Positions 7,925-15,709 of a stretch of DNA of 64,000 nt are shown in pieces. Below the pieces are notes generated by a model. It did not search any database. It was not told where the DNA came from and was given only the letters and a program-made list of their open reading frames with translations. The position numbers were made by a program, and so were the translations under genes. Each line of letters starts with the position of its first letter. Positions within the stretch are counted from its first letter, which is position 1. The DNA is from Bacteroidota bacterium (GTDB lineage Bacteria > Bacteroidota > Bacteroidia > CAILMK01 > JACPUW01). The DNA is taken from contig JACPUW010000030.1 of the NCBI GenBank assembly GCA_016192035.1, forward strand, positions 132,322-196,321, written 5' to 3'.

Positions 7925-8857
7925 TTAACCTTTTGTAGCTTTAGAGGCAACGGATTCCATTACCAGTACTACAATCATAGCCAAAAGTATGAGAAAAAGG
8001 GCAAGGAGCGTATTGGAATCCCCCAGGTTTGGCCACTGCCAGTCATAGCCGCTCACTACTTGTTGCCCCTTCTTAAGTATGGGAGCCCCTGCGGCGTCGG
8101 TGAGGTAAATAGCTGTTTTCCAAGGCCAAATAACGAGCAATGAGCCAAGCACAAAGCCAGTTAGGGTGCCCAAGGAGGCCAATTCAAATTGCCTGAGCAT
8201 CATGGATATGGCATGAGAGAGCAATACGAAACCCACTGCCGCACCCAAGCCCACCGGCACTATTACCCCTATGTCAAGACTAGGGAGGGCATTGAGCATG
8301 ATAAGTTCGTAGTTGCCCATGAGGATAAGCACAAATGAACCGCTTATGCCAGGCAACAACATGCTGCAAATGGCTACCAAACCGCAGATAATCAAATAAA
8401 AGAAGTTTGGGTTTTCAGGCGCGGGCTTAAACAGGGCAAGTGACCCGGCTATGGCAGTGCCCACCAATAAGCCACCTACAGAGGCAGCGTTCCACCGGCC
8501 TACGGTACGGGCCAGCGAATAGACCGAGGCCAAGATAAGGCCAAAGAAAAAGGCCCAAACAAGCACCGGGTAGTCTGAAAAGAGCCACTTGAGCAGGCGG
8601 CCTACCGAGATGATGCCTAGACCAATACCGGTGAATAGTGCTGCCAAGAAGGGTAGGTCAATGTGGCTAGATAATTCCTTAAATTTCAATGAAAAAAGAA
8701 GTTTTATAGCCTGTACGTTAAATTGCTTTAGGGCATTGATTAGCCGCTGAAATATCCCGGTAATAAAAGCTATGGTCCCGCCCGATACACCGGGTATCAC
8801 ATTGGCTGCGCCCATGGCAAAGCCTTTTAGCACGATAAAAAAATACTGCTTGCCCAT
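7925..8857 (-). CDS. DUF368 polyprenyl-phosphate transporter (PopT family)
   Basis: A 310-residue multi-span inner-membrane protein. The N-terminal signature GFAMGAANVIPGVSGGTIAFITG (about residues 12-34) and the inner repeat LLPGISGSFVLILMGNYE mark DUF368, a family identified as undecaprenyl-phosphate flippases (PopT) that return the lipid carrier across the membrane. The ATG at 8857 was chosen because the in-frame extension to 9064 is basic, low in hydrophobicity and unlike the family. It lies between a GT4 glycosyltransferase and aroE on the same strand; the neighbouring GT4 and YfhO-type proteins would use the same lipid carrier. Family assignment is firm, transport direction comes from family knowledge. 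Confidence 0.9.
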   Translation of the reverse strand: MGKQYFFIVLKGFAMGAANVIPGVSGGTIAFITGIFQRLINALKQFNVQAIKLLFSLKFKELSSHIDLPFLAALFTGIGLGIISVGRLLKWLFSDYPVLVWAFFFGLILASVYSLARTVGRWNAASVGGLLVGTAIAGSLALFKPAPENPNFFYLIICGLVAICSMLLPGISGSFVLILMGNYELIMLNALPSLDIGVIVPVGLGAAVGFVLLSHAISMMLRQFELASLGTLTGFVLGSLLVIWPWKTAIYLTDAAGAPILKKGQQVVSGYDWQWPNLGDSNTLLALFLILLAMIVVLVMESVASKATKG

Positions 8858-9079
8858 TTGTTGCCTGTTAGTGAAATGCAATGGTAATATTGAGGCGAAA
8901 ATACTCAGAACCCGTATCGTGAAGAGGTTGTTTATTGCTGGCATGTCCTTAACCGTGGCGCTCCTATTGGGAGCGGGTTGCAGGCTGCTCAAAAAACCCT
9001 GTGGCTGCAATGATTTTGGCCTAGGGGATATGCGGTCAGGCATGGATTTGAAGCCTGATACCATTTGCCAATCAACGCA

Positions 9080-10384
9080 CTACGTAAAATTCGATTGAAG
9101 GAACGATGCCAGGTTTTTGGCTTCGCTGTCACGGCCATATTTGAAGTGGTCTTGGCTTCTTCTTATCAAGTCATCTGGATTTTGCAGCCAGGTGAGGTAA
9201 AGCCGTTCCAAGTGCTGTGTCAGGGCATGGATTTCGGTACGTGAAAAAGTAGGGCCGGCGGAACAGTCGTCCAGAATGTTGGCTGTGTCTGAATGGGCTC
9301 CACCTAGGTGGATGATTGGCCTGCCCGATGCCATGTACTCATAGATTTTGCCCGGTATGATCATGTCGGCGTGGGGAATGTCGGGGCTAATAAGGAGCAG
9401 TGCGCTAGATGATAATAGGGCCGAAATTGACTCAGAATGTGGTACATAGCCGTGAAAGTGGCCGATATGTCCCAGGCCATGCCCCACTATTTGGGCCTTT
9501 ATTTCAGGGGCAATGAGCCCGTAGAAGTGCAATTCTATTTTCCAGTCAGGGTGAGTGCCAAGCAAGGAAGCCAGGGCCTTAAACACTGCCCCGGGATTGT
9601 AGTTGGAAGCTAAAATGCCGGTATATGCTATGACAAAGGCATGGCTGGGGACATTTCCCTGTGTGGTGAACAAAGACTCGTCATAACCCATGCTGTGCAG
9701 GGAGATTTTTTGGCCAAGTCCTATTTTTTTGGCAAAATCATCTATCAGCCGTTGGCCCACCGTGATAATGGAGTCGCACTCGGTAAGTACGTTCAATTCC
9801 ATCCGGGCGTCGAGCCAGCGTACGGGTTTGGTGCGCATGAGTTCAGCATAGTACCACACATTGGTCCATGCATCGTGAAAATCGCAAAGCCAGAATAGGT
9901 TAGGGTGTCGCTTCTTTAGATGCAGTCCAATAAGATGGGTAGAATGGGGAGGCCCGGCGGTGATAATGGCCTTAATAGAACCAGATCGGAGCAGGGTTTT
10001 GGCAGCTTTAAGGGCATGAGGGTTCCAGGCACGCCTGGGGTCAGGAAAAAAGAAATTGCCCCTGATCCACCGCTCCACTTTTTGCAGAAAACTGGGCTTG
10101 CCCTGATTGGCAAATCCACCTGTGGGGAGCTTGTCTTTTCCCCTAATTTTTTGATAGAGATTTAGTATTTCATAGCTCTTGGTTTTAATCACCTTGAGTT
10201 GAGTGGGTACCCGTTTCTCAAGGCTTTCATCGGTTAGTACATAGGAGGCATATTCCGGATCTACCGTCACAATAATTGGTTCAATGCCGTGCTTTGGAAG
10301 TAATTCGCTTAGTGCCAACCAACGCTGAACCGCTGAGCCACCTGAGGGGGGCCAGTAGTAGGTAAACACCAGGATTTGGTCCAT
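9080..10384 (-). CDS. GT4-family glycosyltransferase
   Basis: A 434-residue cytoplasmic or membrane-associated sugar transferase. The N-terminal acceptor domain begins VFTYYWPPSGGSAVQRWLA, typical of Bacteroidota GT4 enzymes, with the glycine-rich GGSAVQR loop. The C-terminal nucleotide-sugar domain shows GYVPHSESISALLSSSALLLIS and PGKIYEYMASGRPIIHLG (about residues 340-365), the E-x7-E-like region of GT-B retaining enzymes. Its ATG overlaps the stop of the YfhO-type gene as TAATG, which implies translational coupling. Donor and acceptor are unknown; the context suggests a surface glycan on a polyprenyl carrier. Confidence 0.9.
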   Translation of the reverse strand: MDQILVFTYYWPPSGGSAVQRWLALSELLPKHGIEPIIVTVDPEYASYVLTDESLEKRVPTQLKVIKTKSYEILNLYQKIRGKDKLPTGGFANQGKPSFLQKVERWIRGNFFFPDPRRAWNPHALKAAKTLLRSGSIKAIITAGPPHSTHLIGLHLKKRHPNLFWLCDFHDAWTNVWYYAELMRTKPVRWLDARMELNVLTECDSIITVGQRLIDDFAKKIGLGQKISLHSMGYDESLFTTQGNVPSHAFVIAYTGILASNYNPGAVFKALASLLGTHPDWKIELHFYGLIAPEIKAQIVGHGLGHIGHFHGYVPHSESISALLSSSALLLISPDIPHADMIIPGKIYEYMASGRPIIHLGGAHSDTANILDDCSAGPTFSRTEIHALTQHLERLYLTWLQNPDDLIRRSQDHFKYGRDSEAKNLASFLQSNFT

Positions 10385-12855
10385 TAGCCGGCCGTGGCTG
10401 CCGGCCGTGACTTGCCGTTTTTATATGCCAGGAATATTCCGCCCAATAGCATTAACACCAACAAAAGGGAACTGATGAGCGAATAGGTTTCAGCCTTGTG
10501 GTAAGTAGGTGGATCAAACCTAAACTCTATCACATGTTTACCCGCAGGTACTTTCATGCCACGTAGGTGGTAATTTACCCTTATGTGGTCGGCTGCTTGG
10601 TTGTCTATGGTGCTGGCCCAGTCTTCATTGCCCCGGTAAAACACTTCAGAGAACACTACAAATCCTTCTTTGTCAGCATTATATTCATACTTTAGGTAGT
10701 TGGGTTGGTAGCTCACTAGCTCTATGCTCCCGCTTCCATATTCATTGCCGGCATAGTTGGCAAATTCAGAGGTGGTGGTTGCCAGGATTGATGGGTCAAA
10801 ACCGGATAGGGCAGCCATCTCTTCGTCGGCAGATGCAAAGGCTTCCACCCTTGGCACAAACCAGGCATTTCCCATGGCACCGGGGTTGTCCACCTTTATC
10901 TTTCCTTTTTTTGTGGGTACTATAAAGTACTTGGTGTTGAACATGTTGATGACAGGGCTTAGGCTAGGATTGCTAAAACCCGCGTTTTGAATAGCACTTA
11001 TTTCACCGTCTATTTGGTTTTCTATAAGCTCTTGTATCCTCCTCAACTTGGCACCGTGGTAGCCGCCAAGTGATTTATGAAAGTAGGAGGTGGTGGCATC
11101 ATTGAACGGACTCACCGTGAAGTTCAACACTCGGTAGTTCAGGTCTTTGTCCTTAAGGATTTCATTATCAACCTTGCTTGCTACCAATTCCGTATTGTTT
11201 TCTCTCTCAAACTTGGTTGGGCTCAGGTAACGGGCTGCCACTGGCCACATGTCAAGTGCTATGAGCGCAATAAAGGCCAGGTAGATGTATTCCTTTTTAA
11301 CCCAGTTTTTGATTAAAGCCCAAATGGCCCCAGCCGATAAAAGGATGAATAGCAAACTGCGGAATGCATCAGCGCGCAGAAGCGCAGCACGTCCCTCCAC
11401 AATAAGGTCTAATATGTCTTGTTGTTTTTGGTATTGTTCCATTTCACCCTCCCGGATAAAATCAAAAAACATGGATGGGAGGAGGGCAAACAACAGTGCA
11501 ATACCGCCCGTGATTCCCAATGCCCATTTCAGGCCTTTGAGTATTTTTTCTTTGGGCAATTCGCCTTCAATTAATTTAGAAATAGCAATAATGCCAAGTA
11601 GGGGGAAGGTGATTTGAACAATGGACAATATCATGGTTACGGTTCTAAACTTATTGTAACCAGGTACATAGTCTATGAAGAAATTGGAGAGGGGCATGAA
11701 ATTCTTACCCCAAGCCAGGGCAATGGCTAAGGTAGATACGGCCAGGATCCAATAGGCCGTGGTGCGCTTAACAATGAATAGGCCCAAGACAAACAGGAAG
11801 CAGATAACCGCACCCAGATAAACTGGCCCATTGGTGCCGGGTTGCGTGCCCCAGTACATAGATTGGGCAATAAACCTATCAGCCCCTTTATCGCCCATTT
11901 GTTGTTTGGCCAATCGGTGCAATTCCATATCACTGTAATCCATGTTGCTCTGACTGCCACCGCCGTGAAAGTTGGGTATGAGGAGCGTCCCGGTTTCTGC
12001 TATGCCATAACTCCATCCGGTTATATAGTCCTTGGGCAATCCATCGGCATTGTCTTGTTTCTTTGATAGATTGACCTTGCCCCTGGTTGTTTCCTTCGCA
12101 TATTCGCTGGTAGTAAGCAGGTTGCCCGAGTTTGCCCCAACCGCCAACGCCATGGATAAACCCAGTACAGGTATGCGTATATACTTGTTTGACAAGGTTT
12201 TTTCTTTCCATTGTTCAATGAGCCAGGCAGCCCCCATGGCCAATAGTATAAAGGCAAGGTAGTAGGTTATCTGCACATGGTTTACTTTGATCTGAAAACC
12301 AAGCGCTAAGCCGGCCAATGCCGCGCCCAGGATCCAATGCTTAGAATGAAGGGCCATGTTCACCGCCGCTATCACCAGTGGCGCCAGGCCAATGGCCAGG
12401 GCTTTGGTATTGTGTCCGGCATCTATGATGATGATGTTGTACGAGGCAAAACCGTATGCCAATGCGCCAGCCAGGGCTAATTTCCAGTTTACCTTATAGG
12501 ATAACAGCAATAGGTAAAAACCTATAAAGTAGAGAAACAGCATGTTGAGTGGCTTGGGGAGCCCCCTTGTGAGCAAAGAAAACAGAGGCTTGGTCAAAAA
12601 AAGACTGTTGGGGTAGTTGGCCGCAATTTGATAGGCTGGCATACCTCCAAACATGCTATTTGTCCATAGGCTGGATTCGCCGGTCTTTTCCTTAAAATCA
12701 AGCACCTCCTTTGCCGAACCGGCATGTTGGGTTATGTCATGGGTGGGCAGCACCATGCCTTCAAGTAAAGGATGGAAGTACGCCAGGCCAATGAATAAAA
12801 AAGCCAGTACGGCTATGAGATGTGGTAGAAGGGTGGATTTTAATGGATTTGCCAT
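10384..12855 (-). CDS. YfhO-type multi-span membrane glycosyltransferase-like protein
   Basis: An 823-residue protein with about 12-13 hydrophobic helices over the first 560 residues, a long outer-face domain (about 570-790) and a final helix before a short basic tail. The start (HLIAVLAFLFIGLAYFHPLLEGMVLPTHDITQH) and the following SMFGGMPAYQI segment are characteristic of the YfhO family as found in Bacteroidota. YfhO of Gram-positives is a GT-C enzyme that uses lipid-linked sugars to decorate surface polymers; the substrate in Bacteroidota is not known. It overlaps the downstream GT4 gene by one base. The divergent hpt gene lies 114 bases away. Confidence 0.85.
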   Translation of the reverse strand: MANPLKSTLLPHLIAVLAFLFIGLAYFHPLLEGMVLPTHDITQHAGSAKEVLDFKEKTGESSLWTNSMFGGMPAYQIAANYPNSLFLTKPLFSLLTRGLPKPLNMLFLYFIGFYLLLLSYKVNWKLALAGALAYGFASYNIIIIDAGHNTKALAIGLAPLVIAAVNMALHSKHWILGAALAGLALGFQIKVNHVQITYYLAFILLAMGAAWLIEQWKEKTLSNKYIRIPVLGLSMALAVGANSGNLLTTSEYAKETTRGKVNLSKKQDNADGLPKDYITGWSYGIAETGTLLIPNFHGGGSQSNMDYSDMELHRLAKQQMGDKGADRFIAQSMYWGTQPGTNGPVYLGAVICFLFVLGLFIVKRTTAYWILAVSTLAIALAWGKNFMPLSNFFIDYVPGYNKFRTVTMILSIVQITFPLLGIIAISKLIEGELPKEKILKGLKWALGITGGIALLFALLPSMFFDFIREGEMEQYQKQQDILDLIVEGRAALLRADAFRSLLFILLSAGAIWALIKNWVKKEYIYLAFIALIALDMWPVAARYLSPTKFERENNTELVASKVDNEILKDKDLNYRVLNFTVSPFNDATTSYFHKSLGGYHGAKLRRIQELIENQIDGEISAIQNAGFSNPSLSPVINMFNTKYFIVPTKKGKIKVDNPGAMGNAWFVPRVEAFASADEEMAALSGFDPSILATTTSEFANYAGNEYGSGSIELVSYQPNYLKYEYNADKEGFVVFSEVFYRGNEDWASTIDNQAADHIRVNYHLRGMKVPAGKHVIEFRFDPPTYHKAETYSLISSLLLVLMLLGGIFLAYKNGKSRPAATAG

Positions 12856-12950
12856 AGGGGCTCCTTTTGATGCAAAAGACGTAATTATATTTATTTACAA
12901 TGGCTGAAATACTAAAAAAATGATGGACAGACATACCTCCCTATTACCCC

Positions 12951-12958
12951 TACATTTG
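12951..12958 (+). promoter_or_regulatory. Possible -7 box of hpt
   Basis: TACATTTG is an exact TAnnTTTG match whose end is 11 bases before the hpt ATG, which would give a leader of only a few bases. A TTG at -33 is not seen. Confidence 0.4.
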
Positions 12959-12969
12959 CCGGCTTAACC

Positions 12970-13512
12970 ATGGCAGGCCACTCCGTAACCATACAGGGCG
13001 AGGAATTTTCCTTGCTTTTTACTCAGGACGACATAGCTAGGCGCATACAAGCCCTGGGCAAGGAAATAGCAGCCAGCCTTTCGGGTAAGGATTTGGTTTA
13101 CATTGGGGTGCTTAATGGGGCATTCATGTTTTTTTCCGATTTGGTTAAAGCCATAGGCCTGGACGCGCCTGTGCACTTTGTGAAAGTGGCATCCTACCAC
13201 GGCATGGAATCTAGCGGACGGGTTAGGGAACTGGTGGGCTATACCGGCGATATAAAGGGAAAGGACGTGCTGCTGATTGATGATATACTTGACACAGGGC
13301 ATACTTACCATTACCTAATAGGAAGCCTGCAAGCAAAAGAGCCGCGGTCTATCCATTTTGCCTGCCTCCTGCATAAACCAAGTGCCACCCAAGTGGCTGA
13401 CGCAAAACCTGACTATGTGGCCTTTACCATTGAGAATCACTTTGTGGTGGGCTTCGGGCTTGATTATAACCAAGCCGGAAGGACTTTTACAAATCTCTAT
13501 TATAAGTCGTAA
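12970..13512 (+). CDS. hpt: Hypoxanthine phosphoribosyltransferase
   Basis: Purine salvage enzyme that joins hypoxanthine or guanine to PRPP. The 180-residue length is normal. The PRPP-binding loop is VLLIDDILDTGHT (about 100-112), the first loop is GVLNGAFMFFSDL (46-58), and the flexible catalytic region is VKVASYHGMESSGRV (71-85). The C-terminal FVVGFGLDYNQAGR segment is the purine-binding end. It leads a short plus-strand run hpt-adk-obg with 10 bases before adk, so co-transcription is likely. The ATG at 12970 fits the family start. Confidence 0.95.
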   Translation: MAGHSVTIQGEEFSLLFTQDDIARRIQALGKEIAASLSGKDLVYIGVLNGAFMFFSDLVKAIGLDAPVHFVKVASYHGMESSGRVRELVGYTGDIKGKDVLLIDDILDTGHTYHYLIGSLQAKEPRSIHFACLLHKPSATQVADAKPDYVAFTIENHFVVGFGLDYNQAGRTFTNLYYKS

Positions 13513-13522
13513 ATTACTATAA

Positions 13523-14092
13523 ATGAAGAATATAGTATTATTTGGCCCACCCGGGGCCGGCAAGGGTACCCAATCGGAGCGCTTGATAGCCAATTTTGGC
13601 TTTGCCCACCTTTCTACCGGTGACATTTTTAGGCGCAACATAAAGGGTAATACCCCCTTGGGCAGTCTTGCTTCGTCTTACCTGAGCAAGGGGGAATTGG
13701 TACCCGACCGAGTGACCATTGATATGCTTGAACAAGAATTTGATACGAGTGCTTCCGGTTCAGGTTTCATTTTTGACGGCTTTCCCAGAACCATAGCGCA
13801 AGCCGAAGCACTGGATGCGTTTCTGGGTGGTAAGAACAACCAGATACATGTGATGGTGGCCATTGAAGTGCCGGAGGAAGAACTGGTGAAGAGGCTCTTG
13901 CTCAGGGGGCAGGAAAGCGGAAGGCCTGACGACGCCAACGAAGAAGTGGTGAGAAACCGGATTAAAGTGTATGAGGAGCAGACCGCGCGGGTAGCGGGTT
14001 ATTATGGGGCACAAGGAAAATTCAGGGCGGTAAACGGCCTGGGCAGCATTGATGATGTATATGAGAGGCTAATAGGGGCTATAGGTCTATAG
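13523..14092 (+). CDS. adk: Adenylate kinase, short form
   Basis: Converts AMP and ATP to two ADP in the cytoplasm. The P-loop GPPGAGKGT is at residues 8-16, DGFPRT marks the NMP-binding part and RGQESGRPDDANEEVVRNRI the lid/arginine region. At 189 residues it is the short-lid form common in Bacteroidota. It ends in TAG at 14090-14092; the reading frame then continues without another stop straight into obg, so a single stop codon separates the two products. Confidence 0.96.
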   Translation: MKNIVLFGPPGAGKGTQSERLIANFGFAHLSTGDIFRRNIKGNTPLGSLASSYLSKGELVPDRVTIDMLEQEFDTSASGSGFIFDGFPRTIAQAEALDAFLGGKNNQIHVMVAIEVPEEELVKRLLLRGQESGRPDDANEEVVRNRIKVYEEQTARVAGYYGAQGKFRAVNGLGSIDDVYERLIGAIGL

Positions 14093-14116
14093 AACAACCG
14101 AATAATCAAAGTTCCA

Positions 14117-15115
14117 CTGGAAAGCAATTTTATAGATTACGTAAAGATCAACTGTGTTTCAGGACACGGTGGCGCTGGCTCGGTACACCTGCACCGTGAC
14201 CGGTTTACCAACAAGGGTGGGCCTGACGGGGGAGACGGCGGAAGGGGCGGACACATTATTCTGCGCGGCAACGCCCAGCTGTGGACGCTGCTACACCTAA
14301 AATACCGAAAGCACATACGGGCACAAAATGGCCATGACGGTGAAGGCGGCGACCGAACTGGAAAACAAGGAAAGGATGAAGTTATAGAAGTGCCGCTGGG
14401 CACCATAGCCAGGGATTTTGAAACCGGCGAAGTGGTGGCCGAGATACTTGCCGATGGTGACAGCCATGTACTCCTGCCCGGGGGTAGGGGCGGTCTGGGC
14501 AATGCAAACTTTGCATCGCCAACCAACCAAACGCCCCGATACGCCCAGCCGGGCGAACCCGGCCTGGAATCTTGGTTGGTGTTTGAACTTAAGTTGTTGG
14601 CCGATGTGGGATTGGTTGGCTTGCCAAACGCCGGCAAATCCACCCTTCTATCTGTTATTTCGGCAGCTAAGCCAAAAATTGCCGACTACCCGTTTACTAC
14701 CCTGGTGCCAAACCTGGGAGTAGTGGCCTACCGCAACGACCGCTCATTTGTAGTGGCTGACATACCAGGAATCATAGAAGGTGCCCACCAAGGAAAAGGA
14801 CTGGGTTTGAGGTTCTTGCGGCATATTGAACGCAACAGCATTTTGCTTTTTGTCATATCGGCTGAATCACAAGACTATAAAAAGGAATACGACCTATTGG
14901 TACAAGAGCTTAGTGCGCATAACCCTTACCTGGGCGATAAAAGGCATGTGCTGGCCATAAGCAAATGTGACCTGATAGACAATGAGATTATGGAGATGAT
15001 ACGCCATGAATGCGGACCGCTCCAACCCGTGTTTTTCTCGGCATTGACTGGTCAAGGTATCCAGGAACTGAAAGATATACTTTGGGGAGTTTTACAAAAC
15101 CCAAGGTTGGACTAA
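14117..15115 (+). CDS. obg: Obg GTPase, apparently with a non-standard start codon
   Basis: A ribosome-associated GTPase needed for large-subunit assembly and stress control. The conserved Obg start NFIDYVKIN is at 14126, but no ATG, GTG or TTG exists between it and the in-frame adk stop at 14090. The best candidate is CTG at 14117, giving M-E-S-N-F-I-D-Y-V-K and 332 residues; ATA at 14102 and ATC at 14105 are alternatives. The glycine-rich Obg fold is seen at GGPDGGDGGRGG, the P-loop GLPNAGKST at about 168-176, switch II DIPGIIEGAHQGKGLG, and SKCD for guanine binding. A GTG at 14390 would remove the whole Obg fold and is not credible as the only start. The 3' end overlaps convergent ribE by 24 bases. 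Confidence 0.92.
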   Translation: MESNFIDYVKINCVSGHGGAGSVHLHRDRFTNKGGPDGGDGGRGGHIILRGNAQLWTLLHLKYRKHIRAQNGHDGEGGDRTGKQGKDEVIEVPLGTIARDFETGEVVAEILADGDSHVLLPGGRGGLGNANFASPTNQTPRYAQPGEPGLESWLVFELKLLADVGLVGLPNAGKSTLLSVISAAKPKIADYPFTTLVPNLGVVAYRNDRSFVVADIPGIIEGAHQGKGLGLRFLRHIERNSILLFVISAESQDYKKEYDLLVQELSAHNPYLGDKRHVLAISKCDLIDNEIMEMIRHECGPLQPVFFSALTGQGIQELKDILWGVLQNPRLD

Positions 15116-15706
15116 GCCATGGCCAAGCCCCTGTAGCCGGGCTACGTACTTTCCAATTACATCAAACTCCAAGTTTACCCCGGCGCCCTTGGACAATTCG
15201 GGCAAATTGGTGTGTTGCCAGGTATAGGGCACTATGGCTACCTTAAAATGCCCATTGTCCACCCCAAATGCCGTAAGGCTTATGCCATTCACAGTTATAG
15301 ACCCTTTTTCTATCAACAAATGGGCAAATTGTGTAGGATAAGCTATGGTAATCAGGTGGCTGCCCTGCCGGTCTTCTATCCCTTCCACCCTGCCCACCGT
15401 GTCAATATGCCCTTGCACCAAATGCCCGTCAAGCAGTGACCCTAGGGTGAGACAACGCTCCAGATTCACCGTGTTGCCCACTTCCAGGCTTCGCAAATTG
15501 GTCTTAATCAGGGTTTCTTCTATGGCGGTCACCCGGTGTTCCAGCCCATGCACTTCCTCTACAGTGAGGCAAACCCCGTTGTGGGCCAGGCTTTGGTCTA
15601 TGTGTAGGGAGGGCCCCAGGGTTGATTCTAGTATCAAAGTAAGATTAGTGCCATGGGCAGAAAGGGATTTTACCGTTCCCATGGCCTCTATTATTCCGCT
15701 AAACAT
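15092..15706 (-). CDS. ribE: Riboflavin synthase, alpha chain
   Basis: Dismutates two 6,7-dimethyl-8-ribityllumazine molecules to riboflavin. The 204-residue protein has the usual two lumazine-binding repeats: MFSGIIEAMGTVKSL with LAHNGVCLTVEEV in the first, and GHLVQGHIDTVGRV with GSITVNGISLTAFGV in the second. The last 24 bases overlap the end of obg on the opposite strand. It starts three bases past the end of the T9SS cargo gene on the same strand, so both may share a transcript. Confidence 0.95.
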   Translation of the reverse strand: MFSGIIEAMGTVKSLSAHGTNLTLILESTLGPSLHIDQSLAHNGVCLTVEEVHGLEHRVTAIEETLIKTNLRSLEVGNTVNLERCLTLGSLLDGHLVQGHIDTVGRVEGIEDRQGSHLITIAYPTQFAHLLIEKGSITVNGISLTAFGVDNGHFKVAIVPYTWQHTNLPELSKGAGVNLEFDVIGKYVARLQGLGHGLVQPWVL

Positions 15707-15709
15707 TTG

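Noticed and set aside
8858-9064. Longer DUF368 start at 9064
   Set aside because: The extension is basic and polar and not part of the family; the signature starts right after the ATG at 8857.
14390-15115. obg starting at GTG 14390
   Set aside because: Would delete the whole glycine-rich Obg domain, which is plainly encoded upstream in the same frame.
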